Shown: positions 47,258 to 59,780 of the stretch, one piece after another
Layout of the letters: each line of letters opens with the position of its first letter
Position numbering within the stretch: position 1 is the stretch's first letter
Origin: Euwallacea fornicatus
Lineage: Eukaryota; Arthropoda; Insecta; Coleoptera; Curculionidae
NCBI RefSeq assembly: GCF_040115645.1
Contig: NC_089578.1
Coordinates: 1,798,001-1,862,000, forward strand
Length of the DNA: 64,000 bases
Reading direction: 5' to 3'
Notes under the pieces: model-generated
What the model was told of the DNA's origin: nothing
Databases searched by the model: none
The model's input: the letters and a program-made list of their open reading frames with translations, nothing else
Position numbers and translations under genes: made by a program

Positions 47258-50200
47258 ATGACTGCCAGGACCTTAGTTAGTTTTACCCATGAAGAAGTGA
47301 AGAATAAGTTTGAGGACTCTGCAAAGCACATTATCGACGCAAAACATAATAACAATAATGCAGTTAACGAGACGAAGAGCAATGACACGTACAAAATGGA
47401 GATAGTATGGAAAAATGTGGTGTTGTTCGTAACAATGCATGTGCTTGCCCTGTATGGATTTTATCTGCTGTATCGGGGTTACTGTAAAGTTGGTACTTTT
47501 CTTTTTCGTAAGTACCATAAACCTTCATAGCTGCTTGGATCACAAAATTTTCTCCATGTAAAATCTTGTTCATTCCATAACATAAAAATATTTCCATTGC
47601 TGCAACAGAACAGAGGTCTTCAAACTGTTTAGAAATAAGGCCGCATGTGAACATTATACGAGGTGATTCATTAATAACTACTTTGCCAAGCTAATGTAAG
47701 AGTAACTTAAGTGATACGTCGTTGTGTGAGAGAACTACGACCATCATCGTTTTTAAGGATTTTCATCGGTACGACCCGAATTAGTTTATGGGAAAATATC
47801 TCTTAAAGGAAAAGAGATATCGGGGTTAAACAAGAACACCTTTTTGAGGGAAAATAGGCAATATTTCATTATATCGAATACAATTTGACTTCAATTAAAA
47901 AAACTATTTAAAAAAAAAGTTGACACCCTTTGTCTCGAAAATGAAGCATTCCCGAACCAATGTTTATATGAAGTTTTCATCTCAAAAACATCACCCCTTT
48001 GAAATTTGACCACGTACTTACGTAACATTTTGTATAATGAATAATAGTTTATTTAATATAGTGCATTTTGTGTCGCGTCAAGGGTCGATTTTGCTCCGCG
48101 GGCTGTAATTTGGGAACCCCTGTATTTGACCGAAGATCTTTGATGGAACCAAATCTCGAGTGGCCTGACGTAGATGTTTACCGGTGTTTGTTTACGGTCA
48201 AAAAACTGCTACTTAATTCTATTCAAGAAATTCAATGAGAAATTTCGTGTTTCCTAATAAATCATCAACTCTGACCTTATTCATATTTTTGACCCGGATT
48301 TGCTCGTACGCACGATATTAGAAATTTGAAACGTCTAAATTTTGGATAAATATGAAAATGTTACTTGAATTTGTTATGTTAATGGGTCGTTTCGGTCTTT
48401 TGTAAACAATTATGATGCTTTTAGAATTTTCCGTAACAACAATCCGCAAATAAATGTGGTCACACGACACTTAATAGTGTTATTCCTTGATTCATGAATG
48501 AAACAAAACTATGTACAAATGGAGTGAGTGAATTTACTTCGTTTCCTTGTTAAACGACCTTTAAAACACAAAATGCACGTACGCACCATCGTCATATTAT
48601 TTTTTTACTTCCTTGTCCATTCTTCGTCTATTGGCCTAATGTTTGTCGCGCAGCTCTTTGGCTGTTCAAAAACATCGACTGATAAGTCTCTTGACAGCGA
48701 ATGAGCTGAAATAAGGAGACTACATAGCAAACATATTTTAATATCCTTTAAGTTGCATCCTAATTCCAGACTATATCTATGGTATCTATGGAGGACTTTC
48801 AGTCACCGCAGGAGCCCATCGACTATGGGCCCATCGAACGTATTCCGCCACCCTGCCCCTTCGCATATTCTTCATGATAGGGCATACTATAGCCATACAA
48901 AACGATCTTTACATTTGGGTATGGCTTCAATGTCGCAGCCGTGCTGGTTCTGATAAATAATATTTTCAGACTAGAGACCACAGAGTCCATCACAAATTCA
49001 CAGATCAGAACGCGGATCCACACAATTCCACGAGAGGTTTTTTCTTTTCCCATATAGGATGGTTGATGGTAAAGAAACATCCCGATGTAATTGAAAAAGG
49101 AAAACTGATAGATTTGTCTGACTTAATGCAAGACCCAGTGGTTCGCTTCCAAAGAAAGTAGGGTATTTTCTTTTTTAATACAGGGTGTTTCAGAACTATG
49201 AGATCAAACTGCTAGGGGTTTGTAAGTGTGTTGTTACGCGCAAAAATGTTTTGTCGTGTTTTAGTGCCTTAATTTATTGTAAAGAAAAATACTACAGTAA
49301 TGAAGTCTTGCTCTGTTTCCAATGGCATTTTTTAAGCCAAAGACTTTAAAAGTACTACATTGGGTGTTCTCGGGGGGCACGGAACTGGACGACATTTTGA
49401 ACAATTTTTACAGTGTTATTCTGTACAAACAAATAAAAATAAAACGGGCTGAAACTCGATAACACGCATTTTTGCACATAATTGTCTTAAAGCATCATAA
49501 GGCCGTACGCCTTGAGAAGACATTTCCGGACGGGGGTTCTTATACATCGATGCCTGCTATCGTTGCACTGAAAAATCCCTAGAAGTTCGATCCCATAGTT
49601 CTGAAACACCCTGTATAAAAGCTTATGGTTTAACACGAAACCATTTTCAGATATTATATACCGTTGGTGCTCTTATTGAGCGTCGCATTGCCAGTTTTCG
49701 TCACATGCTACTTTTTCGAACAGTCTCTTTCGACATCTATACTGGCTGTTAATACTAGGTTACTAATAGGGCTGCACATTACTTGGCTTGTCAATAGTGG
49801 AGCTCACATGTGGGGCATGAAGCCATATGATAAGTAAGTTTTCGCACGCACTTGCCAGCTGAAAGTAACACTTCGCCACATATGCGCGGGCAGAAGTTTT
49901 ACCACACGCTAATCAAAGTGTCACGTATCAATATGAAAACTTTAATGGATATTTGGCTGCGGTAAAACTTTTTATTGCACGTGTGCGTGTACAACCCCGT
50001 GCTAACGCTTAATGGGATTTATAAGCAACAATAAAGTTTAAGCCCTTTAAGGAAGCAATTTTGGAAATGTGTTTCTGAGAAAATTTTCTATTATTTTAAT
50101 CCCTAGAGTGATCTCCCAAAATAGTTCAACGTTATTTCCGGACACCCTGTATAAGTTTTTCCAAACCGTCGAAACATTCCAATATTCTTCTAGATACATA

Positions 50201-50634
50201 AATCCTACGGACCACAAAACTATAGCTTACATGACAATGGGAGAAGGGTGGCATAACTACCACCATGTCTTTCCGTGGGACTACAAAGCCGCTGAGTTGG
50301 GCGACTACAAATACAACTTGTCGACATTCATTTTAGACTTAGCAGGCAAACTTGGACTTGCTTATGATTTCAAAACGGCCAGCGAAGTACTAATCAAAAA
50401 AAGGTTATTCTTTTGCAAAAACACCGTAAATACACTAAATATTTTGTTGGATGTAGGGCACTAAGGACGGGAGATCAGTCGCACTGGAGTACTTTAAACA
50501 AAGATGGGAAATCGGTGCAGGAAACCGGCAAGCACGGTCATCATCGCGAAGGCCAAATTTGGGGCTGGGGCGACAAGGACATGGAGGAAGATGAAGTAAT
50601 TGAAGTAAAAAAGAGCTGCAGACATAAAGCTTAA
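47258..50634 (+). CDS. Acyl-CoA delta-9-type fatty acid desaturase, complete, six coding exons
   Basis: Exons 47258-47507, 48770-48918, 48970-49157, 49651-49833, 50194-50403 and 50457-50634 join in phase to 385 aa. The enzyme introduces a double bond into saturated acyl-CoA in the ER membrane using electrons from cytochrome b5. All iron-binding histidine boxes are present: HRLWAH, HRVHH and HNYHH, plus the NSGAHMWG asparagine box. Membrane segments lie around VVLFVTMHVLALYGFYLLY, IYGIYGGLSVTAGA, IPLVLLLSVALPVFV and the RLLIGLHITWLV region. The C-terminus is long and hydrophilic with HGHHREGQIWGWGDK. The ATG at 47258 sits just after a TTCTAG acceptor; an in-frame ATG at 47180 would add 26 residues. 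One donor (GTTATT at 50404) is weak. Double-bond position and chain preference cannot be told. Clearly paralogous to the gene at 61220. Confidence 0.93.
49179..49615. repeat. Inverted-repeat MITE filling a desaturase intron
   Basis: The ends TACAGGGTGTTTCAGAACTA and its inverted copy match over about 40 bases with few differences, flanked by TA. The element occupies 437 of the 493 bases of intron 49158-49650. Removing it leaves about 56 bases, the usual size of short introns in this window. No coding capacity. Confidence 0.9.
50040..50151. repeat. Half copy of the 17157-17571 family in a desaturase intron
   Basis: Shares AAGCCCTTTAAG.AAG.AATTTT, TATTATTTTAATC.CTAGA and the terminal TTATTTCCGGACACCCTGTA with the right arm of the element at 17157-17571. 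It stops 42 bases before the exon at 50194. Confidence 0.75.
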
Positions 50635-50799
50635 CAAACAACTGGATGTTAATTTTAGTGTGCAGGAGAAGAGTGAAAACATTCAATTAATCTTTAATTC
50701 TTTTTTTTTTTTTTATCTGATTTAAAAATGGTATAGTCAACTAAAGAAAAAATATTTGGCTCTACTAAGTTTTTGTTATTTATTTTGCTGTACTGTACG

Positions 50800-50805
50800 A
50801 ATAAA
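50800..50805 (+). terminator. Polyadenylation signal of the desaturase
   Basis: AATAAA 166 bases after the stop codon at 50634, followed by a T-rich stretch (TGTTCTTTAAAGTTATTTTT). Confidence 0.6.
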
Positions 50806-51394
50806 TATGTTCTTTAAAGTTATTTTTCAGGATATGCAGCGAATTTAAAATATTAAATCGCTCAAGAAAGAATGCCAGTAGCGACTTGTACCAAGATAGC
50901 TTTTTAGTGAAACATGTAAGAAAACGCAAATTTAGTCACAAATAAGGTTCATACCGGGTAGTAAATAACTTATGCCCCTTTAAAGAGAGTTCACCTGTTC
51001 CTTCTATAACATTCCCTTTTTTTTTTAATATTTATTTTGACGCCCTGTACAGTAAGAACCGTCCACTTTTGGATTGAGATTAATTGGGTAAAATCGTCAC
51101 GTTTTCGCATCAGAAATCTGTGGTAGAATTTTATGTAGACCTTTTAGAGACACCCTCAATACAGCGTAATTAAGTTAGGCCTCGGAATGAAATCTCGAGA
51201 TAGACTCTTCTCGGATTCTCCAGTGTCACGGATTATACATAAATTGTATAAATTTTGATTGTCTCAAGCACGATTTGAGGCTGGGACTTGATACCGGAGG
51301 GCAATTGTACAATAACGATAATGATGAAGAGTCGTTGCTCGGAACATAAACTCCTCCAAACTCATAGCACTGCAAACAAAGCAGTGACGCAAAA

Positions 51395-52615
51395 TACAGG
51401 ACGTCCGGTTTTTTTGTAGCAGGATTTTAACTACGTATTCTGCGCATAAAAATAATATCAGTTTGCTAGATAAACTATATTCGAGAAATCCTTGGTTAAG
51501 GATATACAGGACGTCGAAGTTTTATATTATTTCAATTTATCTGCTATAGCTCCTGAAATTTCTGAGATGTAGCTTAAATTTTAAGCACAAGTTACTCTTT
51601 ACATGGTCAAATAATATTAAACGATTTTGGAAATCTACAGGGTGATATTTTTTGGAGGGTTACGCCCCATTTTGCCGCCGAAAAGTTTTTTCTGGTGTAC
51701 CGTACAGTATGTAATTTTAGAAATTAAAATTGTCTCTGCAATTTAGACACTTTCATATGTACTCACCATTTTAACGTCTGTCCCCGTTTTTCAGTCACTT
51801 GGAAAATGCTGAAGTGGCCCATTTTACTTTTTCCATCGAGTAGGTTTGATTGGGTTCTGACATCCTACCGACATTGCAGTTTCTGACACACTACTACGGT
51901 GTAAACCAGAGAAAGAACTTACTTACTAACCATCCAAGAGTAAGGCGGATTTTGAACAGAACAGAAATAAGAAATGTTAGCAGACAAAAAGGCATCAGTA
52001 GCTTCGAGTACGGAATAAATCGAATAGCGATAATTTGAAATTAATATCAAACAATTCACATTACAGAAATTGTTCGAATTAATCGCCATTGCGTTCCACG
52101 CATAAATTAGAATGTCGCCATAAAGCCCGCCACACCTCTCTCAAATTCTGAGCGATCATTCTGAGAGTGGAATTGTTATTCGCCTTATTATTATTATGAG
52201 TTTGCAGTGGAATCGGCGTAGTCCTCCGTAAAAGCACAAAAATCTGGAGGTGTTAGATCGAGCGATCGGGGAGGCCAAGCAATTGTTCCGTCCACGACCT
52301 CCCTCTCTTTGTGAACAGTTTCCATTTGGCCGGGTCGTCACCACCAGGGAACGATGCGAAGGTTGCTTTTCTAATTTTGCTTTCCACCCCGATGCGCAAA
52401 AACATTCGCCGGCAACGCTGAAAATTTGCGCTAAATACCTGAAAAACTTTCGGAGCTAAAAAGATAAATTGAAAAAAAAAAAACTCCAACACCCTGTATC
52501 TGCTCGCCTAAGGATCTCGTGGATAGATTTTATGTATCAAACTAATATTGTTACGCGTAGAGCACGCGGTTAAAATGCTGCCACAAAACACCCGGACATC
52601 CTGTATAATGCGAGA
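51395..52615. repeat. 1.2-kb inverted-repeat element
   Basis: Left end TACAGGACGTCCGG and right end CCGGACATCCTGTA. Both arms share an AGCA.GATTTTAAC-type block, an ATAAAA.TA....AC.A...ATC.TTGG block, a second internal TACAGG-type motif about 115-135 bases in (51512 and near 52495), and a TTTCAATTTATCT block. The second internal motif suggests one element inserted in another. A degenerate single end lies near 25692-25810 (GGTGGTCC...AGCAGGATTTTAAC). Confidence 0.75.
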
Positions 52616-53412
52616 CACTTCACACGTTTACGTTGTACGTACATTGGTGTTATACCGCATGTAATGTTCGTCCACGAGTGAGGTAAGTCGCGAGAGGCCC
52701 AAATCTCACGAACTATTTTTGGTGTTAGTTGCGTAATACACGAATTAGTGACCGCGTTTACCTTCCTGAGTTCTCGTCAACGCTTTCATTTGCCTACCGA
52801 TAAGAAAGCTGATTGTAGTCCTTCATAATGAAAGCTAAAACTCCACCTAAAGGTGCGTTGCAACACAAACAAAATCATCGCAGGCGAAAAAACATTTCTC
52901 GCGTTGACTATAGTTCAAATTCGGACTTATTCTAGTCTCGTTCTTCGTTCGAAGTGGAGAGTTATGTTTCGGATTCGGGCTCGAATTTAATCATTCCGAC
53001 CTTTTTTTCGACATTGAATTTTACGGTGTTTCGGCGTGCCGCGAAATGTTTCTCGTTGGTTTTAGTTCGTGAATTTCAAATTGATCTAAGGCGAGTAAAA
53101 GTTGACCTTTTGTCCATGTTTTACGAAAATAGATAAATTGAATGTTGTGCAGCAAACGCGGTCATTTGGGCAACTTGAATACATTGTGCGTGTACGATCA
53201 TTTTGGGCAAATTTGGTGAATGCTAGGAGGAAAATGTTGGCCCGACGCTGTATGCCTTTCAGACCTAAATACATAAAAACCTTTATCTTCACCACGAATG
53301 GTGAATAGCCACAGGCCGGAAGGCCCGTGCTGATAGTTCGGATTCAACTGCATGACGAAGAGTCTTGACACAACAATGAGGTTTTATTTTACAAACTGGT
53401 CTACGTGAGCCT

Positions 53413-53598
53413 TTACTTAACAGATTTCTGTTGTTGGTTGTGAACGGTTTCGACCGTATCAATTAGAGCCTGCTCTCGGCCATTGTTACCACCACGGATT
53501 TCCACTTGTTTTCGTTCTGTGTGTTGAATTTCGCCGTGGAAATCCTTCGAAGTGCACACGCCACGTGGTCTTCCAACGACTTCAAGGGAATCGGTCCT
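53413..53598 (-). CDS. Possible 3' terminal exon of an unidentified minus-strand gene
   Basis: A 61-codon open frame ends at TAA (53413-53415). It starts right after a TATTAG that would be an in-frame stop, as expected for an acceptor. The peptide is hydrophilic (EVVGRPRGVCTSKDFHGE, then KQVEIRGGNNGREQALIDTV, and a Gln-rich end). AATAAA follows on the same strand at 53388-53383. Composition is less AT-rich than its surroundings. The acceptor has no good pyrimidine tract and I found no upstream exon, so it may be a transposon or gene fragment. Confidence 0.3.
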   Translation of the reverse strand, partial: RTDSLEVVGRPRGVCTSKDFHGEIQHTERKQVEIRGGNNGREQALIDTVETVHNQQQKSVK

Positions 53599-53774
53599 CT
53601 AATACTGCGCATACGATGCGGAGCTGATCTTGTCCACATTCAGCTTGAATCCAAATTATGAATATGCTACCAGTAACGTATCACTATTATTACCGTAAAA
53701 TTAGCGATTAAACCACCGACGTTCGAATGCTCCTAAGGAAACAACGTTTTTTTCGTGAAAAATCGAGAAGATCG

Positions 53775-54884
53775 TACAGGGTGACTCATTAACAATGGGA
53801 CTACCGGAAGCTGGAGATAATACACGTCGAACGGTCCTCTATCCCAAAGTTAATATACAATATTGAAAGATAACATTTCTATTTATTTTACGCCATCACT
53901 CTGATAATATCTAGGTTAGACACTTGAAAATGTGTAAAATTACGTCCTTTCAGGTGACAAGTAATGTTTGTTACGTAATTGCTGCGTTCTCAACAGAAGG
54001 CACCACTTACGATCAATTTCAGACAAGTCCCGGTTAATAACGCTTTACCCTGTATGTCTAAAATGAAATTTGAAAAAGCACTAACTTTTCCATTCATTAC
54101 GTATTCTTGTTTCATTTCGACATCTCGATCCGTTTTCGAGACGAATCTATTTAACGAAAACTATGTTGAGATTTGCTTTGACGATACGAGACATTAACAG
54201 CAAAACGAACCAAGTGCAGTTTCATTTCCTCGAACGTATAATTTCTCGCTTAAAAAAACGTAACTTCGCAAATTTTCAAACGTCTAAACAGAACAGTGGC
54301 AAAAAATTGATTAAAATTTTGACTTTCAACACCCTGTACACAGAATTACTCATCGGCACGTGGAAGTGTGATATCTCGCGAAATACATATGAGTTTTAGA
54401 GGAAAATATCTCACATTAAAACCTTTAGTCATCACAAAGTGCGTAGTCAAAAATAATTTTCAACTTCACGGTTAGCTATGGAGATGTTCGCATTTTTTTC
54501 ATTAACTCGAAAACGGGAAATTTTTGATAAAAAAAGGTTTTTTTTTATATAAAATGACGCTACGATTTGACAACAAACCTGAAAATGAGAAAAAAAATTA
54601 GGGGTTTCATTAAAAATGGAAAACATAAATTGGTCCTACCACACTTTTATGACGGTCCCTGTACATTTAAAAATAATTTTAAAATATGCACATCTTGATG
54701 TTCAAAAATTTCCACGTGAAACATTTCCTTGTAAAGCTGATATTTACTGAAATATCGCACTTTGAGTAACCTTGTATATTCGAAACTGTAACTTTTAGAT
54801 AAGGCACGTTTTCGCCGATTGTCGCTAGTTGATGTGCAGTATCTCCGCGTTTCAGTTGTCCCATTGTTAATTAATCATCCCGTA
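53775..54884. repeat. 1.1-kb inverted-repeat element with internal repeat copies
   Basis: Left end TACAGGGTGACTCATTAACA and the inverted right end TACGGGATGATTAATTAACA share ATTAACAATGGGAC.A and a GGAGATA.T.CAC block. Inside, 54340-54480 and 54640-54780 are inverted relative to each other and match the repeat at 29485-29640. This suggests a composite or nested element. Confidence 0.75.
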
Positions 54885-56917
54885 AGAAAGGAGAAAAGCA
54901 GGGATTTTAACAGCGGATTTCGTAACTAGTCACCTTTAATATGTCTAATCTCTCTTTGCGCTACTAACGTTGTCTAAAATTTGCTACAAACATCTTCTTC
55001 AATTCAAACTCGATTACTTCTTCGATTATGCTCTGGTAAAGTTGCCAGAACAATCATAATTTGCCCCCTAAGATGGATCCATACGTGCGGGACTCGTCGA
55101 ACTTCCAATAGTCGTTATTTGTCGAACTACTTGTCGAACTATTTGCCGAACCATTCGTTTCATGATGGTCAATTGGCGAGCCACACGTGGTCGACAATAT
55201 TCATCCTGGCCCATTCGATTCGGTATATGTTACCGAGTTTAGGCGGGGATGACGAATAACATCACGATCAATGAATATTTATCTAGAACAATTCATCTCC
55301 AATCGGCAATTATCAAACATTGCCGAATGTTCGATATTCGCACGTATTCGAAGACTCTGCGAATCCCGCATCTGTGGCTCCGGCTCAGACCAAGCCCCAC
55401 CCGTATTCCACCAGGTCTTTTTTATTTAACGTCATTTTCAACGTCACGATTAATAATATTTGTGAAAAAATATTTGCATTATTAGTGGTACCGTAGTTTT
55501 GTTATATCTGAAACTTCGCTTTATTGCATGTAAGTCAGGGGGGAGATTTTCCGTTAGTTTGATAAGCGTATCATCGATTGCCCCATCCAGCACTACGATC
55601 GATCATAATTGATCTCCGTGGCTCGTCTGCACTTCACAAAAGGTCCCCTTTTTAAATTTTCATTTTGTGCGTCTTAGACTCCTAATTCACACATTAAAAT
55701 AGGAGAGATTGAGAGGGACGATCCTTGATTTCTCTGATATCCAACGCCCAATGAAATACTGGGATACCAAAGGAATGGTTTTCTCCAAATACATTGACGA
55801 TGACCCATTTTCTTAGGGATAGTTCACTCCATTTTGCACGACCACTTGAGGTATTTCCTGACTTCACGTTGAAAGATTCCTCTGAGCATGCATAGGTGTA
55901 AGGTCGGTCCGTATACAGGGGCCTGGAAAAGTTGGTACAAAATTTAAGGAGGCGAAGATAGTAAAAAAAAGTTCCTGAAAACATTGATGCGGCGGACCGT
56001 TACTGAAAAACAGTCCTCCGAATGGGTCCCGTCATTTGGATATATTTTTTTTAATTACTCTTTCCGATTAAGATGACGAAATGAAAATAGTAAGTAATAA
56101 TCATGTCATAACGGTTAGTTCAGGTAAATTTTTTTAACCGTTATAAGCTTCATCAAAATCAATTATAAACAAAGGTAATTTTCCAACTACCTTTAATTGA
56201 AAATTTTCGAATGTTTTTTTATTTATTTTTATTATCAAGCAAAAAATGTTTTTTAATATATTGAACTTTTTCGAAGAAAATACTTTTAAGGTTTTTTTCA
56301 AGTCTCCGTAATTTAATCAGAAGAAATGTTTTTTTTTTATCACTGTATGACTTACGAAAATTAATTAAATCCGATTTTTAAATTAGAATTTATTTTCTTC
56401 GATACATAGTTTGGAGTTTTGATTTTTGTGCGTTTGCGCGGAAGTTCCCTGTATCGGTTTATTCCTGCTCTTTTTTTACCTAATTATGATAAATTCTCAC
56501 ATTGAATGTGATTCTTTTGCTCAACATCTGCTCTTGGCGAATTTCTTTCACAAGTGTCGGTGAGTGGCTCTTGAACGAAAAGATCAGTTTGAATTACGAG
56601 TTTTATACAAGATTTTATTCAGTTTTTAGCATATTGCGACTGAAAAATGAGAATAAATATCTATGATATTTGATTCTAGAGAACATAATGAACCTCCCTG
56701 CGTAGCATCAGGAGTGTCAGTGGATTATTTCATTATATCACTAGTGAACAAATTTCTATTTAGAGCATCGATGTGCGTCAAATAATGGACCACTAATACG
56801 TTAAAATTGAATAAAAAATAATTGCTCTACTAACACTTTAACAGTGCGAAGACTTTTCACTGTCTTAATAAACAAAATAATTAAATACCCAGGCGGATGA
56901 GCGATGCCAGCTTACTA

Positions 56918-57241
56918 TACCGGGTGTCTTAGGTTTTATGTGCAAAGCGATTTAAATAGAAAAGTTCTAAGGCTATAACCGATGGATACAGGATACAACT
57001 AAGAACGGTATGCGGCTTATTAAAATTGAAATACAAAAAATCCAAAATTGTGAAAATACACCATTAAAATTCCACTTAAATACAATAATTAATTTCGATG
57101 AGTGTTTTTGAGCCGCCAGGTATATTTAAAATCGTGCGGCTACACCTGTCTCCACCTCATAACTTTTATATTTAAACGGTTCGTCCAATTCTACGGGGTT
57201 TCCACATAATTTCTCTCGCACAAAATCTGGGACATCCTGTA
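56918..57241. repeat. 324-bp inverted-repeat element
   Basis: Left end TACCGGGTGTCTTAGGTTTT and inverted right end TACAGGATGTCCCAGATTTT, each followed by a GTG(C/T)..AG block and a CGATTTAAAT/CGTTTAAATATA.AAGTT block, flanked by TA. Non-coding. Confidence 0.75.
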
Positions 57242-58117
57242 TAAAAAAATTGGCAATATTCATTGATTGGCAGGCACTTATGGAATAACTGACGTCTAAT
57301 AACTTTACATTGTGTATCTAATTTACCAGCATTTCCTTTAATGAAAGAATGTGCAAAGTCCATGGCTAAAGTTATTTGTCGATGGTAATTAATAATTTTT
57401 ACAATGCCACAGCCATATGATCGAATATTTAGACATTTTTGCTATTATTCTTATCGGTTTTCGTGGTAAAATCGTTGTAAATTCCTAATTTTGTGGTGGT
57501 TTTACGGTTTTTAATTAGACAGGTTTTGAGATATGTTTGAGTTTAAACGGAATGAAACAAGGTTAGCGTTGGGATGGATGGAAAAAGGCGTGAATAGCAC
57601 GATGTCATTAGCTTTTCCAGGTCAAGAGCGTACCTTGTTTCTGTAGGAATAACAATCAGTGATTCGATATAGTTATTATTGTTAACGACTTTATAAGTAT
57701 ACAGGATGGTCAAGTTTCTGTTGCAGATTTTTTTTTATTAAAAAACTCGACTTTCTGTACGTTAAAAACCGTTCGTTCGGAGGTAAAGTTTATACGGTAA
57801 ACTCGTGCCATTTTCCAAATCTCTTATCACTCTCTCAAGTTTCCGCCGTGGAAAACCGAATCACTCTATATAGCGACCCTAGTGTTTTCGTCTTTTCCGA
57901 TCGATTTTAATGGCTCTTCAAAATTATTCAGTGTCAAAGAAGTTATTCAAAAGCCCTTCGAAATCGATAAAGGAAAGCAAAGCTGTAAGTTCGTCGTTGA
58001 ATAATTAACAGACCTGTTAGTTAAAAGTTCTTTTGACTATACTGACGTCAATGTTATCTACTTGCCTAAAGCCGGAGTCTTTCAATTTCACGTGGAAAAC
58101 ACTAAATTACGTGGCCG

Positions 58118-59026
58118 TACAGGGTAATTCAAATTCGTTGCTCACCATTGGGATCTCGAAAACCATATAAGATATGAGGTCGCTTAAATTGGGACAAAGC
58201 TGCGCATTTTCGAGCTTTGTTAAATGCCGTTTTAAATTTTAGAAAATTTCGATGACTTCCGAACAGAATCGAAAAAACCAGAAGTTCCACAGATGACTTT
58301 TTCTAAAGTTATTTGAAGAAATTCTTTAAAATTAATTTCACTTCCTCACAGGCACTTTGGTTCCTTCATAAAATGGCGTCGTGAAATTTTAAATTCCACT
58401 TTTCGAAATTTGGGCACCTTCATCAACTTGTCTTTTATCTCTCCTTCGTTAACTTCTAACTTCTTTTAAGTGCGTACTTGAAGTTTTTACAGCACTTTTA
58501 GAAAGCCTTTGATGTTCTGAATTAAATGATGTCTCATACTTGTAGTAAAAACAAACCTGGCAACACTTATGTCTCAGTAAGGTTTCATTATTTCATTTAT
58601 TTAAAATGTATTTTGCACTATTACGTTTACTTTTGCCACAAAGGTGATACGTCTTTAATTTCGGAAAATCAAATGCTTTCCAAAAATGCAATAAAAAATT
58701 CAAATCCGTTGATGTGAAACATGAATTTGATGGTGGTTCCCAAAATTCTGGAACGCTGTACTTAAAATCTAATAACGAAATGTAAAGAAACAAAGGTGTC
58801 CATGAAAAAGCGAGGTTCATTTTGAAAAATTTCCTCAAACAACTTGAAAAAAAGCCATTTGTAGAAATTTCATTTGTTTTTATCGATTATCTTCGAAGCA
58901 ATCGGAATTTTCCAAATTTTCAAACGACGTTGCGCAAAATCGAAAATGCTCGACTTTCAAGCGAGATCGTATTTTTCGCAGTTTTTGAGATCCCAATGGT
59001 GAGCAACGAATTTGAATTACCCTGTA
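58118..59026. repeat. 909-bp inverted-repeat element with perfect ends
   Basis: The terminal 39 bases are an exact inverted repeat starting TACAGGGTAATTCAAATTCG and ending CACCATTGGGATCTC. The arms continue with CGCATTTTCGAG/AAATGCTCG-type blocks. Flanking TA is present. Several short frames occur inside but none looks like a transposase. Confidence 0.85.
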
Positions 59027-59646
59027 TAGGCTTAATGCTTCTTGATCAAGTGGAAGGCGTGTATTGACTGTACATAGTTTTGGGAATCGATAAACGTTAT
59101 CATCCGATAAAAGTAAATTCGGGCAATAATGTTCATAGATGATTCGGGGAATTCTGAAATATATTTTTCTGTTTACAGAATTATCCGAAAATGTTATCAC
59201 TTTTAGGGCTGTTTAGATTGGAGCTAATTACAATTTTTACATTTTATAACATGCAATTTTGCATGTCAATAAAATTTTGCTAAATATTCTTCGATGTTTT
59301 CCCCATTTTTCGTACATTTTCTGCGTTGTTGATCCATATTAAATAGAACATCGCCGACGGTTTTTGATATGTTAATTGATGTTCTTAAGTGTTCGTTTGG
59401 TTAGACACTAAACGACTTGCTTGAAGCGCATTTTTTTCCATAGAACACTCTGTACATTAGCAAATGCACTGAAAGCCAATTAAATTTCCTTTAAAACGAT
59501 GCATTACATCTCCGCATCTAAATCATGATGTTTCGCAAATAAATCCAGTTTTGTGAACAGCCACAACACATTGTGAATCCTGGTCACATCGAAGATCTCT
59601 CGGCCAAGGTAAAAGTGATGATCACGGTGCAATATCAGATTTGATT

Positions 59647-59780
59647 GGTGTTCGGAAATAACATTGAAACGTTTTGGGAAGTTATTTTGAATATTAAAAT
59701 GATAAAAATAGGTCTTACAAACATACTCAAAATGTCGCTTCTTAAAGAGGTTAGTTCAGGTTAGTTCCCCTTAAAGGGGG
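59647..59780. repeat. Half copy of the 17157-17571 family
   Basis: GGAAATAACATTGAAACG, ATTAAAATGATAAAAATAGG and CTTACAAACATACTCAAAATG correspond to the arm sequence of the element at 17157-17571, including the CTTCTTAAAG junction. No matching second arm found. Confidence 0.7.

Noticed and set aside
47273..47654. Minus-strand frames of 81 and 96 residues
   Set aside because: They overlap the first desaturase coding exon in antisense and show no protein features.
58593..58838. 81-residue minus-strand frame
   Set aside because: Lies inside the inverted-repeat element 58118-59026 and has no transposase motif.
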